From: Qipengyuania sp. JC766
GTDB taxonomy: Bacteria; Pseudomonadota; Alphaproteobacteria; Sphingomonadales; Sphingomonadaceae
Direction of reading: 5' to 3'
NCBI RefSeq assembly: GCF_040717445.1
Contig: NZ_JBFEFL010000001.1
Location: 1,808,001-1,872,000 of the forward strand
DNA length: 64,000 nucleotides
Shown: in pieces, positions 27,499 to 43,533 of the stretch
How the letters are laid out: every line of letters starts with the position of its first letter
Numbering within the stretch: position 1 is the stretch's first letter
Program-made: the position numbers and the translations under genes
The notes under the pieces: generated by a model
The model's database searches: none
Told to the model about the DNA's origin: nothing
The model's input: the letters and a program-made list of their open reading frames with translations, nothing else

Positions 27499-28854
27499 TC
27501 AGTCCTCCGGGCTGGCAGCGGCCCGTTCGAGCCGCGCGCGCGTTTCTGTCTCGCCGATCAAAGGCAGCAGCTCGCCCATGTCGGGGCCATGATCCATGCC
27601 CGTCAGTGCCTGGCGCAGCGGGAGGAACAGCGCCTTGCCCTTGCGTCCGGTCTGCTCCTTCAGCCGCCCGGTCAGCGATGCCCAGGGATCGTCACCCCAC
27701 TCGAGACCCTGCGCGGCGACCGCGAGGTAGCCACGGTCGTCCGCTTCGAACGCGATCTCTGCGACAGGTCCGGTGACGAGCCGCCACCATTCGGCAGCCT
27801 CGCCGATGGTCGAGATGTTCGGCCGGATCGCGTGCCAGCCCGCCTTGTCCATACCCTCGGGCAGGCGAGCGGCCACATCGTCGTAGTCCAGCCGGTGCAC
27901 GATCGCAGCGTTCAGGCGATCCAGCTCCGCATCGTCGAAACGCGCCGGCGCGCGGCTGAAGGTCGAAAGATCGAACCCCTCGACCAGCACCCGCCGGTCG
28001 GCGATCGGCTCGACCGGCTGCGAGGTGCCGAGCCGCGCCAGCAGCGCGACCAGCGCTGCCGGCTCCAGCCCGCGTTCGCGGAAGGCATCGCAGCCCAGCG
28101 AACCGAGCCGTTTCGATAGCTTGCCCTCGGCGCCGACCAGCAGTGCCTCATGCGCGAAGCGCGGCATTTGCTGCGCTTCGTGCTGCGCAGCAAGAAGCGC
28201 GGTAAACATCTGGATCTGCACTGCCGTGTTGGACACATGGTCTTCGCCCCGCAGCACGTCGGTCACGCCCATGTCGAGATCGTCGACCGCGCTCGGCAGC
28301 ATATAGAGCCAGCTTCCGTCCGCCCGGCGGATGACCGGGTCCGACAGCTGCGCGGCATCGAATTTCTGCGTTCCGCGGATGCCGTCTTCCCACACGATCG
28401 GTTCGTCATGATCCAGCTTGAAACGCCAGTGTGGCGCAACGCCCTCGGCGTCCTTCGCCGCGCGCTGTTCGTCGGTGAGATCAAGCGCGGCGCGATCGTA
28501 GATCGGCGGCTTGCCCCGGCCGAGCAGGATCTTGCGCTTCAGTTCCAGTTCCTGCGCCGTCTCGTAAGCAGGATAAACGCGGCCCGCAGCCTTCAGCCGA
28601 TCGAACGCGGCATCGTAGAGGGCGAGCCGTTCGCTTTGCCGCGCCTCGCCGTCGGGTTCCATGCCGAGCCAGGCAAGGTCCTGCCGGATCGCGTCGACAT
28701 ACTCTTCGCGGCTGCGCTCCGCGTCGGTATCGTCGATGCGCAGCAGGAACCTGCCGCCGTCCCTTCGTGCCAGCATCCAGTTGTGAAGCGCGGTCCGGAT
28801 GTTGCCGACATGCAGGCGGCCGGTCGGCGAAGGGGCGAAACGGGTGGTTGTCAT
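27499..28854 (-). CDS. gltX: Glutamyl-tRNA synthetase
   Basis: Charges tRNA-Glu. The protein has 451 residues from ATG 28854, giving TTTRFAPSPTGRLHVGNIRTA. HVGN (15-18) is the HIGH-equivalent, and KLSKR in the middle is the KMSKS-equivalent. A longer frame to 29055 has no conservation and is not used. The length matches the shorter of two GluRS types found in many alphaproteobacteria, so a second copy elsewhere is likely. Divergent from the Hcp-like gene; no strong ribosome site. Confidence 0.95.
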   Translation of the reverse strand: MTTTRFAPSPTGRLHVGNIRTALHNWMLARRDGGRFLLRIDDTDAERSREEYVDAIRQDLAWLGMEPDGEARQSERLALYDAAFDRLKAAGRVYPAYETAQELELKRKILLGRGKPPIYDRAALDLTDEQRAAKDAEGVAPHWRFKLDHDEPIVWEDGIRGTQKFDAAQLSDPVIRRADGSWLYMLPSAVDDLDMGVTDVLRGEDHVSNTAVQIQMFTALLAAQHEAQQMPRFAHEALLVGAEGKLSKRLGSLGCDAFRERGLEPAALVALLARLGTSQPVEPIADRRVLVEGFDLSTFSRAPARFDDAELDRLNAAIVHRLDYDDVAARLPEGMDKAGWHAIRPNISTIGEAAEWWRLVTGPVAEIAFEADDRGYLAVAAQGLEWGDDPWASLTGRLKEQTGRKGKALFLPLRQALTGMDHGPDMGELLPLIGETETRARLERAAASPED

Positions 28855-28918
28855 GGCGCTTGCGCGTAAAGCGGGGACGGGGCAGGAACAAGTCGTTTGC
28901 AAGGGGAGGAAGGCAACG

Positions 28919-29452
28919 ATGGTGATCCGTGTTCTCGTCGCGCTGGGTGCAAGCGCGCTGGCCCTGGGTGTTCCGGCGGTTTCGGCAGCGCAGGATGCCA
29001 CCCCGGCGATCGACGGTGTCGCTGCCGAAAAGGCTTGCAAGAAGCTCAAGGGCAAGGCGGCACAGGATCCGACAAAGCTGGAAGCGTGTCACAATGCCGG
29101 CCGGGCGTACGGCACGGGGGACTACGGCGTCAGCGAGCGCAGCGCGGCGCTTTCCGAAGAATACCTGGCCAAGGCGTGCAATGGCGGGCTGGGCAAATCC
29201 TGCAGCCTGCTGAGCTGGTACTATCTCGACAACAGTGCCTACCAGACGGACGCCGCGGTTTCCCGCAAATGGGACGAGAAGGGCTGCGAAGTGGGCGATG
29301 CGACCGCGTGCAGCGGCATGGGCTACTGGCTCGGCGAGGACGGCGACATAGAAGCGGCGAAGCAGTATTACCGCAAGGCCATCGAGTTGCGGCCGGACTA
29401 CGAGTACGCGAAGAAGAAGCTCGCCGAGCTGGAGGCGAAGCAGGCCGACTGA
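28919..29452 (+). CDS. Exported Sel1/Hcp-like cysteine-rich repeat protein
   Basis: A 177-residue protein with a signal peptide (MVIRVLVALGASALALG..., cleavage near SAA-QD, about residue 24). Six Cys form a pattern: 40 and 57, then the pairs 87/95 and 123/131, each spaced Cys-x7-Cys as in Helicobacter cysteine-rich Sel1 repeats with one disulfide per repeat. A final TPR-like helix pair (YYRKAIELRPDYEYAKKKLAELE) ends it. Probably a periplasmic protein-protein interaction scaffold. AAGGGGAGG precedes the ATG. Confidence 0.72.
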   Translation: MVIRVLVALGASALALGVPAVSAAQDATPAIDGVAAEKACKKLKGKAAQDPTKLEACHNAGRAYGTGDYGVSERSAALSEEYLAKACNGGLGKSCSLLSWYYLDNSAYQTDAAVSRKWDEKGCEVGDATACSGMGYWLGEDGDIEAAKQYYRKAIELRPDYEYAKKKLAELEAKQAD

Positions 29453-29480
29453 TCGCAAGGCGAGCGCCCGGACGAAGCGC

Positions 29481-29936
29481 TCACTGGGTGTAGAGCGTGA
29501 TGCTGGTGCCCTCGCCTTCCAGCACGATGGCATTCGTTGGGGTCCGCCGCGCACTCACCGCATTGTCCAGCGCGGCGATCGCCGCATCCTCCACCGGTTC
29601 TCTCGCCCTGTCGCACAGTTCCTTGTCGACCTTGCGGGTTGCCAGTTCACCGTCCCGCAGGGCGTAGCTCCATTCCGGCGCGAGGCAATCCGACTGCAGC
29701 ATGATCGCATCGGCATCGATCGACACGGTCATGCCCCAAGGCAGGTCGACCTCGTTGCCGCCTGCTCCCGCTACCCGGTATTCCCCTTCGAGGCTGGCCG
29801 GTATGTCCGATGGATCCGCGGCGGGCGCCGTTTCGGGAACCCCGGATGGTAGGGTAGCCTCCCCTTCCGGAGGCCCGGCTTCCGGTTGACACGCGGTGGC
29901 CGACAGACAGCCGACAATGAACAGATATCGGATCAT
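29481..29936 (-). CDS. Putative lipoprotein of unknown function
   Basis: A 151-residue protein with a lipoprotein signal; the lipobox LSATAC places the lipidated Cys at 16. After a Pro/Ala/Glu-rich linker (17-48) there is a compact domain with [10 protein letters not shown] and a paired Cys region ([14 protein letters not shown]). Its layout, a short GxY strand then small beta strands, resembles META/HslJ-like stress lipoproteins, but the similarity is not firm. It converges on the Hcp-like gene. Confidence 0.7.
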   Translation of the reverse strand: MIRYLFIVGCLSATACQPEAGPPEGEATLPSGVPETAPAADPSDIPASLEGEYRVAGAGGNEVDLPWGMTVSIDADAIMLQSDCLAPEWSYALRDGELATRKVDKELCDRAREPVEDAAIAALDNAVSARRTPTNAIVLEGEGTSITLYTQ

Positions 29937-30055
29937 GGGGAGAACCTAGCAGACCCGGTGCGGGGGCCGTCCAGCGAAAACGGGCGACGGAACTCTCGCT
30001 GCGCGCATCCGTCCTGAAGGCATACCCCGAACCCGCAACGGACAGAGACCTTTCC

Positions 30056-30655
30056 ATGACCAGAATACTCGTGCTGTACTATTCCTCCTATGGACACACC
30101 GAAGCGATGGCCGACGCCGTCGCGCAGGGGGCGCGCGACGAAGGCGCCGAGGTGACCGTCGCCCGCGTGCCCGAGACCGCGCCCGACGAAATCGTCGAGC
30201 AGGCGGGCTTCAAGACCGATCACGACCACCAGACGATCGAACCCGAAGATCTGCCGGATTACGACGGGATCATCGTCGGTTCGCCCACGCGCTACGGCCG
30301 CCTGACGTCCCAGATGGCCGCGTTCTGGGATCGCACCGGACCGATCTGGCAGGAAGGCAAGCTGGTCGGGAAGATCGGCGCCAGCTTCACCTCGACCGCG
30401 TCGCAGCACGGGGGCCAGGAGACGACCCACGCCTCGCTGCAGAACAACCTGCTGCATCACGGCATGATCATCACCGGCCTCGATTACGGATACGAGAAGC
30501 TGGTCGATTTGAGCGAGGTCGCCGGTGGATCGCCCTATGGGGCATCGACCATTGCGGGCGGCGACGGCAGCCGGCAGCCGAGCGAAACCGATCTGGGCGG
30601 CGCGCGCTATCTCGGCGCGAAGGTCGCGCGGATCGCCAAGAAACTCGCCGGATAG
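30056..30655 (+). CDS. wrbA: NAD(P)H:quinone oxidoreductase, WrbA type
   Basis: Flavodoxin-like FMN enzyme of 199 residues reducing quinones by two electrons. The FMN-binding [19 protein letters not shown] lies near residues 7-25, [12 protein letters not shown] in the middle, and [12 protein letters not shown] is typical of WrbA. The [19 protein letters not shown] loop near the C terminus is diagnostic. The gene ends at a strong terminator shared with rpoC. Confidence 0.96.
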   Translation: MTRILVLYYSSYGHTEAMADAVAQGARDEGAEVTVARVPETAPDEIVEQAGFKTDHDHQTIEPEDLPDYDGIIVGSPTRYGRLTSQMAAFWDRTGPIWQEGKLVGKIGASFTSTASQHGGQETTHASLQNNLLHHGMIITGLDYGYEKLVDLSEVAGGSPYGASTIAGGDGSRQPSETDLGGARYLGAKVARIAKKLAG

Positions 30656-30670
30656 GCCGTCGGGAAAGCC

Positions 30671-30719
30671 GGCACGAAAAAGCCCCGCCGGATCGCTCCG
30701 GCGGGGCTTTTCTTGTGCC
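30671..30719. terminator. Bidirectional terminator between wrbA and rpoC
   Basis: A perfect 15-bp stem AAAAGCCCCGCCGGA/TCCGGCGGGGCTTTT with loop TCGC is bounded by T-runs on both strands. Outer GGCAC/GTGCC arms extend it. It lies between the convergent wrbA and rpoC stops and can end both transcripts. Confidence 0.93.
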
Positions 30720-30733
30720 CGAGGCTGCCCGGC

Positions 30734-35035
<4,302 letters not shown>

Positions 35036-35114
35036 CTGTCTGTTCCCTTGGGGGAGAAATCGGGGGTGGCGGAGGGAGCGGCCGGTCGTGTCCCGACAGG
35101 CCGCCCCGCCCCGA

Positions 35115-39284
<4,170 letters not shown>

Positions 39285-39375
39285 AGCTGGATGTTCGCCC
39301 TTGATGTCGGCGCGGTCCGGACCGGACGGCGCCAGGAATTCGTGTCTCGTGCGCAGGAGATCAATCGCTAGACGC

Positions 39376-39420
39376 AAAAAGGCCGCAGCCCATGGCGCAC
39401 CTGTCGCGGTGCGTGGCTAC
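39376..39420 (-). terminator. Attenuator-like hairpin in the rpoB leader
   Basis: On the minus strand, CGCACC/GGTGCG closes a six-base loop (39396-39401 with 39408-39413). An outer helix GTAGCC/GGCTGC with one G-U pair (39415-39420 with 3985-90 positions 39385-39390) lies outside a small internal loop. The stem is followed after GGCC by TTTTT (39376-39380). It starts about 92 bases upstream of rpoB ATG and downstream of the candidate promoter. Confidence 0.6.
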
Positions 39421-39512
39421 AGCTTGAAACGTCGCGATTATGGAAAGCCCGCTTCCATCCCTGGCAGATCCTCGCGCGTGAATCGCCTTGCTCGAAGCGA
39501 GCGGTCGGCAGC

Positions 39513-39541
39513 CATGTAGGATTCGCGGGCCCTCCTGTCAA
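39513..39541 (-). promoter_or_regulatory. Candidate rpoBC promoter
   Basis: On the minus strand TTGACA (39541-39536) and TACATG (39518-39513) are separated by exactly 17 bases. The GC-rich spacer ending CC before the -10 is like strong ribosomal promoters in sphingomonads. It predicts a leader of about 220 bases containing the attenuator hairpin. Confidence 0.55.
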
Positions 39542-39642
39542 TCCGAAGGATGGCAGCCCGCGCGTACGCCATAGTGCGATTGAAGCGCTCGATTCGGCGA
39601 ATCGGGACGCTTCACCCGGCGTCAGAACGGCACTCGCGGACC

Positions 39643-39771
39643 ATATCGCTAATCGATATGATCGCAATTATCGCTTACCGATCAATCATTTATCGTTTTT
39701 CGATATTTATCGATTGACAATAAGGCTGCCGTGTTGTTGTTTATCGATATCGCAAATCAAGGAGATCGATA
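39643..39771. promoter_or_regulatory. TATCG/CGATA inverted-repeat array with TTGACA box
   Basis: Three inverted repeats with five-base spacers: ATATCG-N5-CGATAT (39643-39659), TATCG-N5-CGATC (39669-39683) and TATCG-N5-CGATA (39691-39705). Centres are 25 and 22 bases apart. Further words TTATCGATT (39707-39715), TATCGATA (39742-39749) and ATCGATA (39765-39771) follow. A perfect TTGACA (39714-39719) overlaps the fourth, so binding there would cover the promoter; the -10 box is unclear. The stretch is strikingly AT-rich for this genome. A candidate binder is the Cro/CI protein encoded at the end of the same unit. Confidence 0.6.
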
Positions 39772-39772
39772 A

Positions 39773-39907
39773 ATGACCCGCTTCTTCCAACACTCCGTCG
39801 CCGCACTCGCCGCCTTCCTCATCACGGTCACGGCATTCAATGCCACGGTGAGCGTTCCGCCCGCTGACGCAGCGATCGCCACCGTTTCGGCTCCGGAACT
39901 GGCCTGA
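39773..39907 (+). CDS. 44-residue exported peptide
   Basis: A small gene with a perfect AAGGAG eight bases before the ATG and normal local codon use. The peptide has a short basic start (MTRFFQH), a hydrophobic core (about residues 9-24) and a PPADAA segment near 29-34 that looks like a signal-peptidase site, leaving a tail of about ten residues (IATVSAPELA). Alternatively it stays as a one-span membrane peptide. It is 23 bases upstream of the DUF2975 gene and shares the TATCGAT-rich promoter. No function is known. Confidence 0.68.
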   Translation: MTRFFQHSVAALAAFLITVTAFNATVSVPPADAAIATVSAPELA

Positions 39908-39930
39908 CCCGGTCCGGAAAGGGGGACACC

Positions 39931-40482
39931 ATGCGCAACGTACTCAAGGACCCGCTGCTCATCGCCGGGAACATCATCGTCTATTTCATGCTCGGCGTGA
40001 TGGGCATCGCGGGAATTGCGCTGCTCGGCGCCGGGGTGGCCCTGCCCTTCTTTTCCGGGAGCATCGCGGAAGAGATGCGCGTCGAGCTCGCCGATCCGTC
40101 TTTCGTCTTCCCGTTTTGGTCGGCCCTTGCAGTGCTGGCCCTAGCGCTGGCGATCGTCGTGCTGTTCTTCCTCTTCTTCGACAAGCTGCGGCGCATCATC
40201 CGCACGGTGGGCGAGGGCGATCCCTTCGTACCGCAGAATGCCAGGCGCCTCAGCCTGATGGCGTGGTACATGCTGGCGGTCCAGCTGGTGGCGCTGCCCC
40301 TGACGGCGATCGGGGTCTATCTCGCCGGAATCTTCAGCGAACTCGACGAAGTCTCGCTTACCGTCGATGGCGGCTGGGGATTCGACGGCAGCAGCATCCT
40401 GCTGATCATTACCCTCTTCATCCTTGCCCGTGTGTTCCGTCAGGGGGCCAGGATGCGCGAAGACCTGGAAGGAACCGTCTGA
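39931..40482 (+). CDS. DUF2975 membrane protein (YoaS-like)
   Basis: A 183-residue protein with four membrane segments (about 12-40, 52-80, 105-130, 152-168). The conserved cytoplasmic loop GEGDPFVPQNARRL after segment two marks the DUF2975 family. AAAGGGGG precedes the ATG. Such proteins are regularly encoded next to a small YozG-type HTH protein, as here (Bacillus yoaS-yozG is the familiar pair). It may sense a membrane signal and control the regulator; that is inference. Confidence 0.85.
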   Translation: MRNVLKDPLLIAGNIIVYFMLGVMGIAGIALLGAGVALPFFSGSIAEEMRVELADPSFVFPFWSALAVLALALAIVVLFFLFFDKLRRIIRTVGEGDPFVPQNARRLSLMAWYMLAVQLVALPLTAIGVYLAGIFSELDEVSLTVDGGWGFDGSSILLIITLFILARVFRQGARMREDLEGTV

Positions 40483-40500
40483 TGCCCGCAACCGACAACG

Positions 40501-40507
40501 AAGGAGG
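40501..40507 (+). promoter_or_regulatory. Ribosome site fixing the start of the HTH gene
   Basis: AAGGAGG lies seven bases before ATG 40515. An in-frame ATG at 40482, overlapping the DUF2975 TGA as TGATG, has no such site, so 40515 is preferred. Confidence 0.8.
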
Positions 40508-40514
40508 CGCCATC

Positions 40515-40709
40515 ATGGTCAGGCTCGACGACCTGCTCCACGAGCGGCGCATGACGCTGACGGAACTGGCGGAGCGGGTCGGCCTGACGCTGGCCAACCT
40601 GTCCATCCTCAAGACCGGCAAGGCGAAGGCGATCCGCTTCTCCACCCTCGCCGCCATCTGCCGGGAACTGCAATGCCAGCCGGGGGACCTTCTCTCCTAC
40701 GGCGAGTGA
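40515..40709 (+). CDS. YozG-like Cro/CI helix-turn-helix regulator
   Basis: A 64-residue single-domain DNA-binding protein. The HTH is visible in MTLTELAERVGLTLANLSILKTGKAKAIRFSTLAAIC, with a C-terminal LQCQPGDLLSYGE cap typical of the YozG/Cro subfamily. The start is set by AAGGAGG. It is the last gene of the peptide-DUF2975-HTH unit and may bind the TATCG/CGATA repeats upstream of it. Confidence 0.9.
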   Translation: MVRLDDLLHERRMTLTELAERVGLTLANLSILKTGKAKAIRFSTLAAICRELQCQPGDLLSYGE

Positions 40710-40842
40710 CCCCGGAAACCGCATGCCGGAACGCCGCCGGGTCCGTCGGGACGATAGCGATATCGGCTTGACGGGCCCGGTCTTCTGCGGGAATGCGCCG
40801 GCCCCGACATATTCGAGCCTGATTTCAAGAAGGGGAAACCAC

Positions 40843-41118
40843 ATGAAGAAGCTGTTCCTGGCCGCCACGCCGCTGATGTTCGCGATCGCCGCCTGCGACG
40901 GTCCGGCGGAAGAAACCGGCGAGAAGGTCGACGACGTGATCGAAGCCGAAGCCGAAGTGCTCGACGAGCAGGCCGAGCTGGAAGAAGCGCAGGCCGACCT
41001 CGCCGAGGAAAAGGCCGATCTGGCGACCGACGAAGTCACCTCGGCCGAAATGGACCAGAAGGCGGAAGAACTGAAGGACTCCGCCGACCAGAAGGAAGAC
41101 GCCGCGGACGAGATCTAA
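40843..41118 (+). CDS. Small acidic coiled-coil lipoprotein
   Basis: A 91-residue putative lipoprotein. The lipobox FAIAAC puts the lipidated Cys at 18, with Asp at +2, which in some systems retains a lipoprotein in the inner membrane. The mature part is a single very acidic Ala/Glu/Asp/Lys helix (about 30-88) with heptad-like repeats, likely a coiled coil. AAGGGG precedes the ATG. The gene ends in a terminator. No function recognised. Confidence 0.72.
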   Translation: MKKLFLAATPLMFAIAACDGPAEETGEKVDDVIEAEAEVLDEQAELEEAQADLAEEKADLATDEVTSAEMDQKAEELKDSADQKEDAADEI

Positions 41119-41150
41119 TTCTCGGCCGCCGGACTTTTCCGACCGGAACG

Positions 41151-41182
41151 AAGGCCCGCCATCCGATGGCGGGCCTTTTTCC
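41151..41182 (+). terminator. Rho-independent terminator
   Basis: A perfect 12-bp stem AAGGCCCGCCAT/ATGGCGGGCCTT with loop CCG is followed by TTTCC. It lies 32 bases after the coiled-coil lipoprotein gene and separates it from the next lipoprotein. Confidence 0.92.
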
Positions 41183-41249
41183 TATGTGCCCCGCGCGGGA
41201 ACGGTGCGTGCGCAGGGGGATTGTCCGGGAAAGCCGAAAGGATAACCGC

Positions 41250-41516
41250 ATGAAATACCTGTTCCTCGCCGCCCTGCCCGCCGCCCTCGCCCTGTCGGCC
41301 TGCGGTGATACCAATACCGAAACCGACATGTCGTCCGATGTGACGTCGGCCAACAACCCGAACAATCCCGACACGAGCGCGGATGCAGCCGACGGCCAGT
41401 CGCTCGAGGAAGGCAACATGGTCGCCCCGGAGACGCCCGTCCCCGACGTGGCGGCGACGCCCGAGGGCGACGCCGAGATGACGGAAGAGACGATGGATCC
41501 CGCCACGGCGGAATAA
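41250..41516 (+). CDS. Small acidic lipoprotein
   Basis: An 88-residue putative lipoprotein with lipobox LALSAC (Cys at 19) followed by Gly-Asp. The mature part is low-complexity, rich in Asp, Asn, Thr, Glu and Pro, and probably unstructured. AAAGGAT precedes the ATG. Signal peptide similar in style to the preceding lipoprotein (MKxLFLAA), but the mature parts differ. No function recognised. It converges on the CoA transferase gene. Confidence 0.65.
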   Translation: MKYLFLAALPAALALSACGDTNTETDMSSDVTSANNPNNPDTSADAADGQSLEEGNMVAPETPVPDVAATPEGDAEMTEETMDPATAE

Positions 41517-41527
41517 GGCGCGACCGC

Positions 41528-42676
41528 CTATCCGATCGCGCCGTCCCGGCGCAGTCCGGCAATGGCGGCATCGTCGAAACCCAGATCGGCCAGAACGCCA
41601 TCTGTTTCGTCACCCGGCATCGGGGCAGGCTTCGGCCGCCCGGTGCCGGTTTCGCTGTACCGGGGCGCAGGCGCGGGCTGCATGTCGCCGCCCACGTCGA
41701 TAAAGGTCTCGCGATCGGCATTGTGCGGATGGCCGACCGCTTCCGACATGGTCAGCACCGGCGCGTAACACACGTCGGTGTGTTCCAGGATCGCGTCCCA
41801 TTCGTCCCGCGTCTTCGTCCCGAATATGGCGGCCAGCCGGTCCTTCAGTTCCGGCCATTTCGCCCGGTCGTGCTGCGCGTCGAACGCGGGGTCCTCGTCC
41901 AGCCCGACCAGTTGCCGCAATTGCGTGTAAAATTGCGGCTCGATGCTGCCGATGCTCACGAACTTCCCGTCCGCCGTTTCGTAGGTGTCGTAGAAATGGG
42001 CGCCGGTATCGAGCATGTTGGCGCCCAGGTCCTCGCTCCAGATACCCATGTTCCGCATCCCGTGGATCATGCCCATCAAGACCGCCGTGCCGTCGGTCAT
42101 CGCGGCATCGATCACCTGCCCCTTGCCGCCGCGCGCGACACTCAGCAGGGCGGACACCATCCCGAAAGCCAGCATCATCCCGCCGCCGCCAAAATCGCCC
42201 ACCATGTTGATGGGCGGGGTGGGCTTGTCGCCCCGGCGGCCGAAATGCGCCAGCGCACCGGCCAGCGCGATATAGTTGATGTCGTGGCCCGCATGGGGCG
42301 CATAGGGTCCGGTCTGGCCCCACCCCGTCATCCGGCCGTAGACCAGCTTCGGATTGTCCGCGATCAGCACGTCCGGCCCCAGGCCCAGCCGCTCCATCAC
42401 GCCGGGCCGGAACCCCTCGATCAGGCCGTCCGCCCCGGCGCACAGCTTGCGCGCCAGCGCCACGCCCTGCTCGCTCTTGAGGTTCAGCGCGATCGATCTG
42501 CGCCCCCGCGCCAGCACGTCCCTGCTCGTCACCGGCTGCGATCCGCCGCGCGATCCGCTGGCCCGGTCGATCCGGATGACCTCCGCCCCGTGATCGGCCA
42601 GCATCATGCCGCAGAAGGGCCCCGGGCCGATCCCGGCGAATTCGACGATGCGCAGCCCTTCCAGCGGGCCGGGCAT
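41528..42676 (-). CDS. CaiB/BaiF family CoA transferase or alpha-methylacyl-CoA racemase
   Basis: A 382-residue family III CoA enzyme. The N-terminal LEGLRIVEFAGIGPGPFCGMMLADHGAEVIRID and LNLKSEQG are diagnostic, and DINYIALAGAL with MVGDFGGGGM is closer to the racemase (Amacr) branch. The likely catalytic Asp lies in the GHDINY region. The ATG overlaps the TAA of the enoyl-CoA hydratase gene (TAATG), so the pair is coupled; an upstream ATG at 42691 would overlap more. The role is in branched or methyl-acyl-CoA metabolism. Confidence 0.88.
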   Translation of the reverse strand: MPGPLEGLRIVEFAGIGPGPFCGMMLADHGAEVIRIDRASGSRGGSQPVTSRDVLARGRRSIALNLKSEQGVALARKLCAGADGLIEGFRPGVMERLGLGPDVLIADNPKLVYGRMTGWGQTGPYAPHAGHDINYIALAGALAHFGRRGDKPTPPINMVGDFGGGGMMLAFGMVSALLSVARGGKGQVIDAAMTDGTAVLMGMIHGMRNMGIWSEDLGANMLDTGAHFYDTYETADGKFVSIGSIEPQFYTQLRQLVGLDEDPAFDAQHDRAKWPELKDRLAAIFGTKTRDEWDAILEHTDVCYAPVLTMSEAVGHPHNADRETFIDVGGDMQPAPAPRYSETGTGRPKPAPMPGDETDGVLADLGFDDAAIAGLRRDGAIG

Positions 42677-43437
42677 TACTTGCCCTTCCAATTCGGCGCG
42701 CGCTTTTCGGCGAATGCCGCGGCTCCTTCGCGCGCGTCCTCACTGACGAAGACCGGCGCGATCAGTTCGGTCTGCCGCTTGTAACGCTCGTCCATCGACC
42801 AGCCGCGGGACTGGCGCATGATCTGCTTGGATACGCGCACCGCCAGCGGGCCGTTGGCCGCGATGGTCTGCGCCAGTTCCAGCGCCCCGTCGAGGGCGGA
42901 ACCGTCCGTCACGCGGTTGATCAGGCCCAGCTCGTATCCGCGGGCCGCATCGATGAATTCGCCCGTCAGCGCCAGTTCCATGGCGATGCGTTCGGGGATC
43001 TGGTCGGGCAGCATCATCACCCCGCCCGCCGCGGCGACGAGGCCGCGCTTCACTTCCGGAATGCCGAATTTCGCGCCCGAATTGGCGACCACCAGGTCGC
43101 ACGCGATCATCAGTTCGAGCCCGCCCGCCAGGGCATAGCCGTCCACCGCCGCGATCAGCGGCTTGGCCGGCGGTGCCTGCACGACGCCGCCGAAGCCGCG
43201 CCCTTCCACGATCGGGCTTTCCCCGCGCAGGAAGCCCTTGAGGTCCATGCCCGAACAGAAGGTGCCGCCCGCGCCGGTCAGGATCCCGACGCGAAGATCG
43301 TCCTCCGCATCCAGCCGGTCCATCGCCGCCGCGATGCCTTCCGCCGCGGCCTTGTTCATCGCGTTCTTCGCTTCGGGCCGGTTGATGGTGACGACGAGCA
43401 CCCCGTCGCGCACTTCGGTCAGGACTTCCTCGCTCAT
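42676..43437 (-). CDS. Enoyl-CoA hydratase/isomerase (crotonase family)
   Basis: A 253-residue crotonase. The oxyanion-hole segments are AGGTFCSGMDLKGF (about 56-69) and ALAGGLELMIACDLVVA (about 100-117). The catalytic Glu expected near residues 110 and 130 is uncertain, so it may be an isomerase or lyase rather than a hydratase. GGGAGAG precedes the ATG. It is coupled to the CoA transferase and divergent from the thiolase, suggesting one fatty-acid or branched-chain catabolic cluster. Confidence 0.9.
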   Translation of the reverse strand: MSEEVLTEVRDGVLVVTINRPEAKNAMNKAAAEGIAAAMDRLDAEDDLRVGILTGAGGTFCSGMDLKGFLRGESPIVEGRGFGGVVQAPPAKPLIAAVDGYALAGGLELMIACDLVVANSGAKFGIPEVKRGLVAAAGGVMMLPDQIPERIAMELALTGEFIDAARGYELGLINRVTDGSALDGALELAQTIAANGPLAVRVSKQIMRQSRGWSMDERYKRQTELIAPVFVSEDAREGAAAFAEKRAPNWKGK

Positions 43438-43533
43438 CGCACTCTCCCATTTCGCTTTGAAACCGACTTGCCGCTTTGCTGCCCACCCCTTACGCTTCCG
43501 TCAACCGGAAAGCCGGACAGGAGAGGATCGTCC

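Noticed and set aside
29989-30011. GGAAC followed by CGTC upstream of wrbA as a sigma-EcfG promoter
   Set aside because: The spacing is only 14 bases instead of 16-17.
40482-40514. Upstream ATG (TGATG overlap) as start of the HTH gene
   Set aside because: It lacks a ribosome site, whereas AAGGAGG is seven bases before ATG 40515 and the HTH family starts there.
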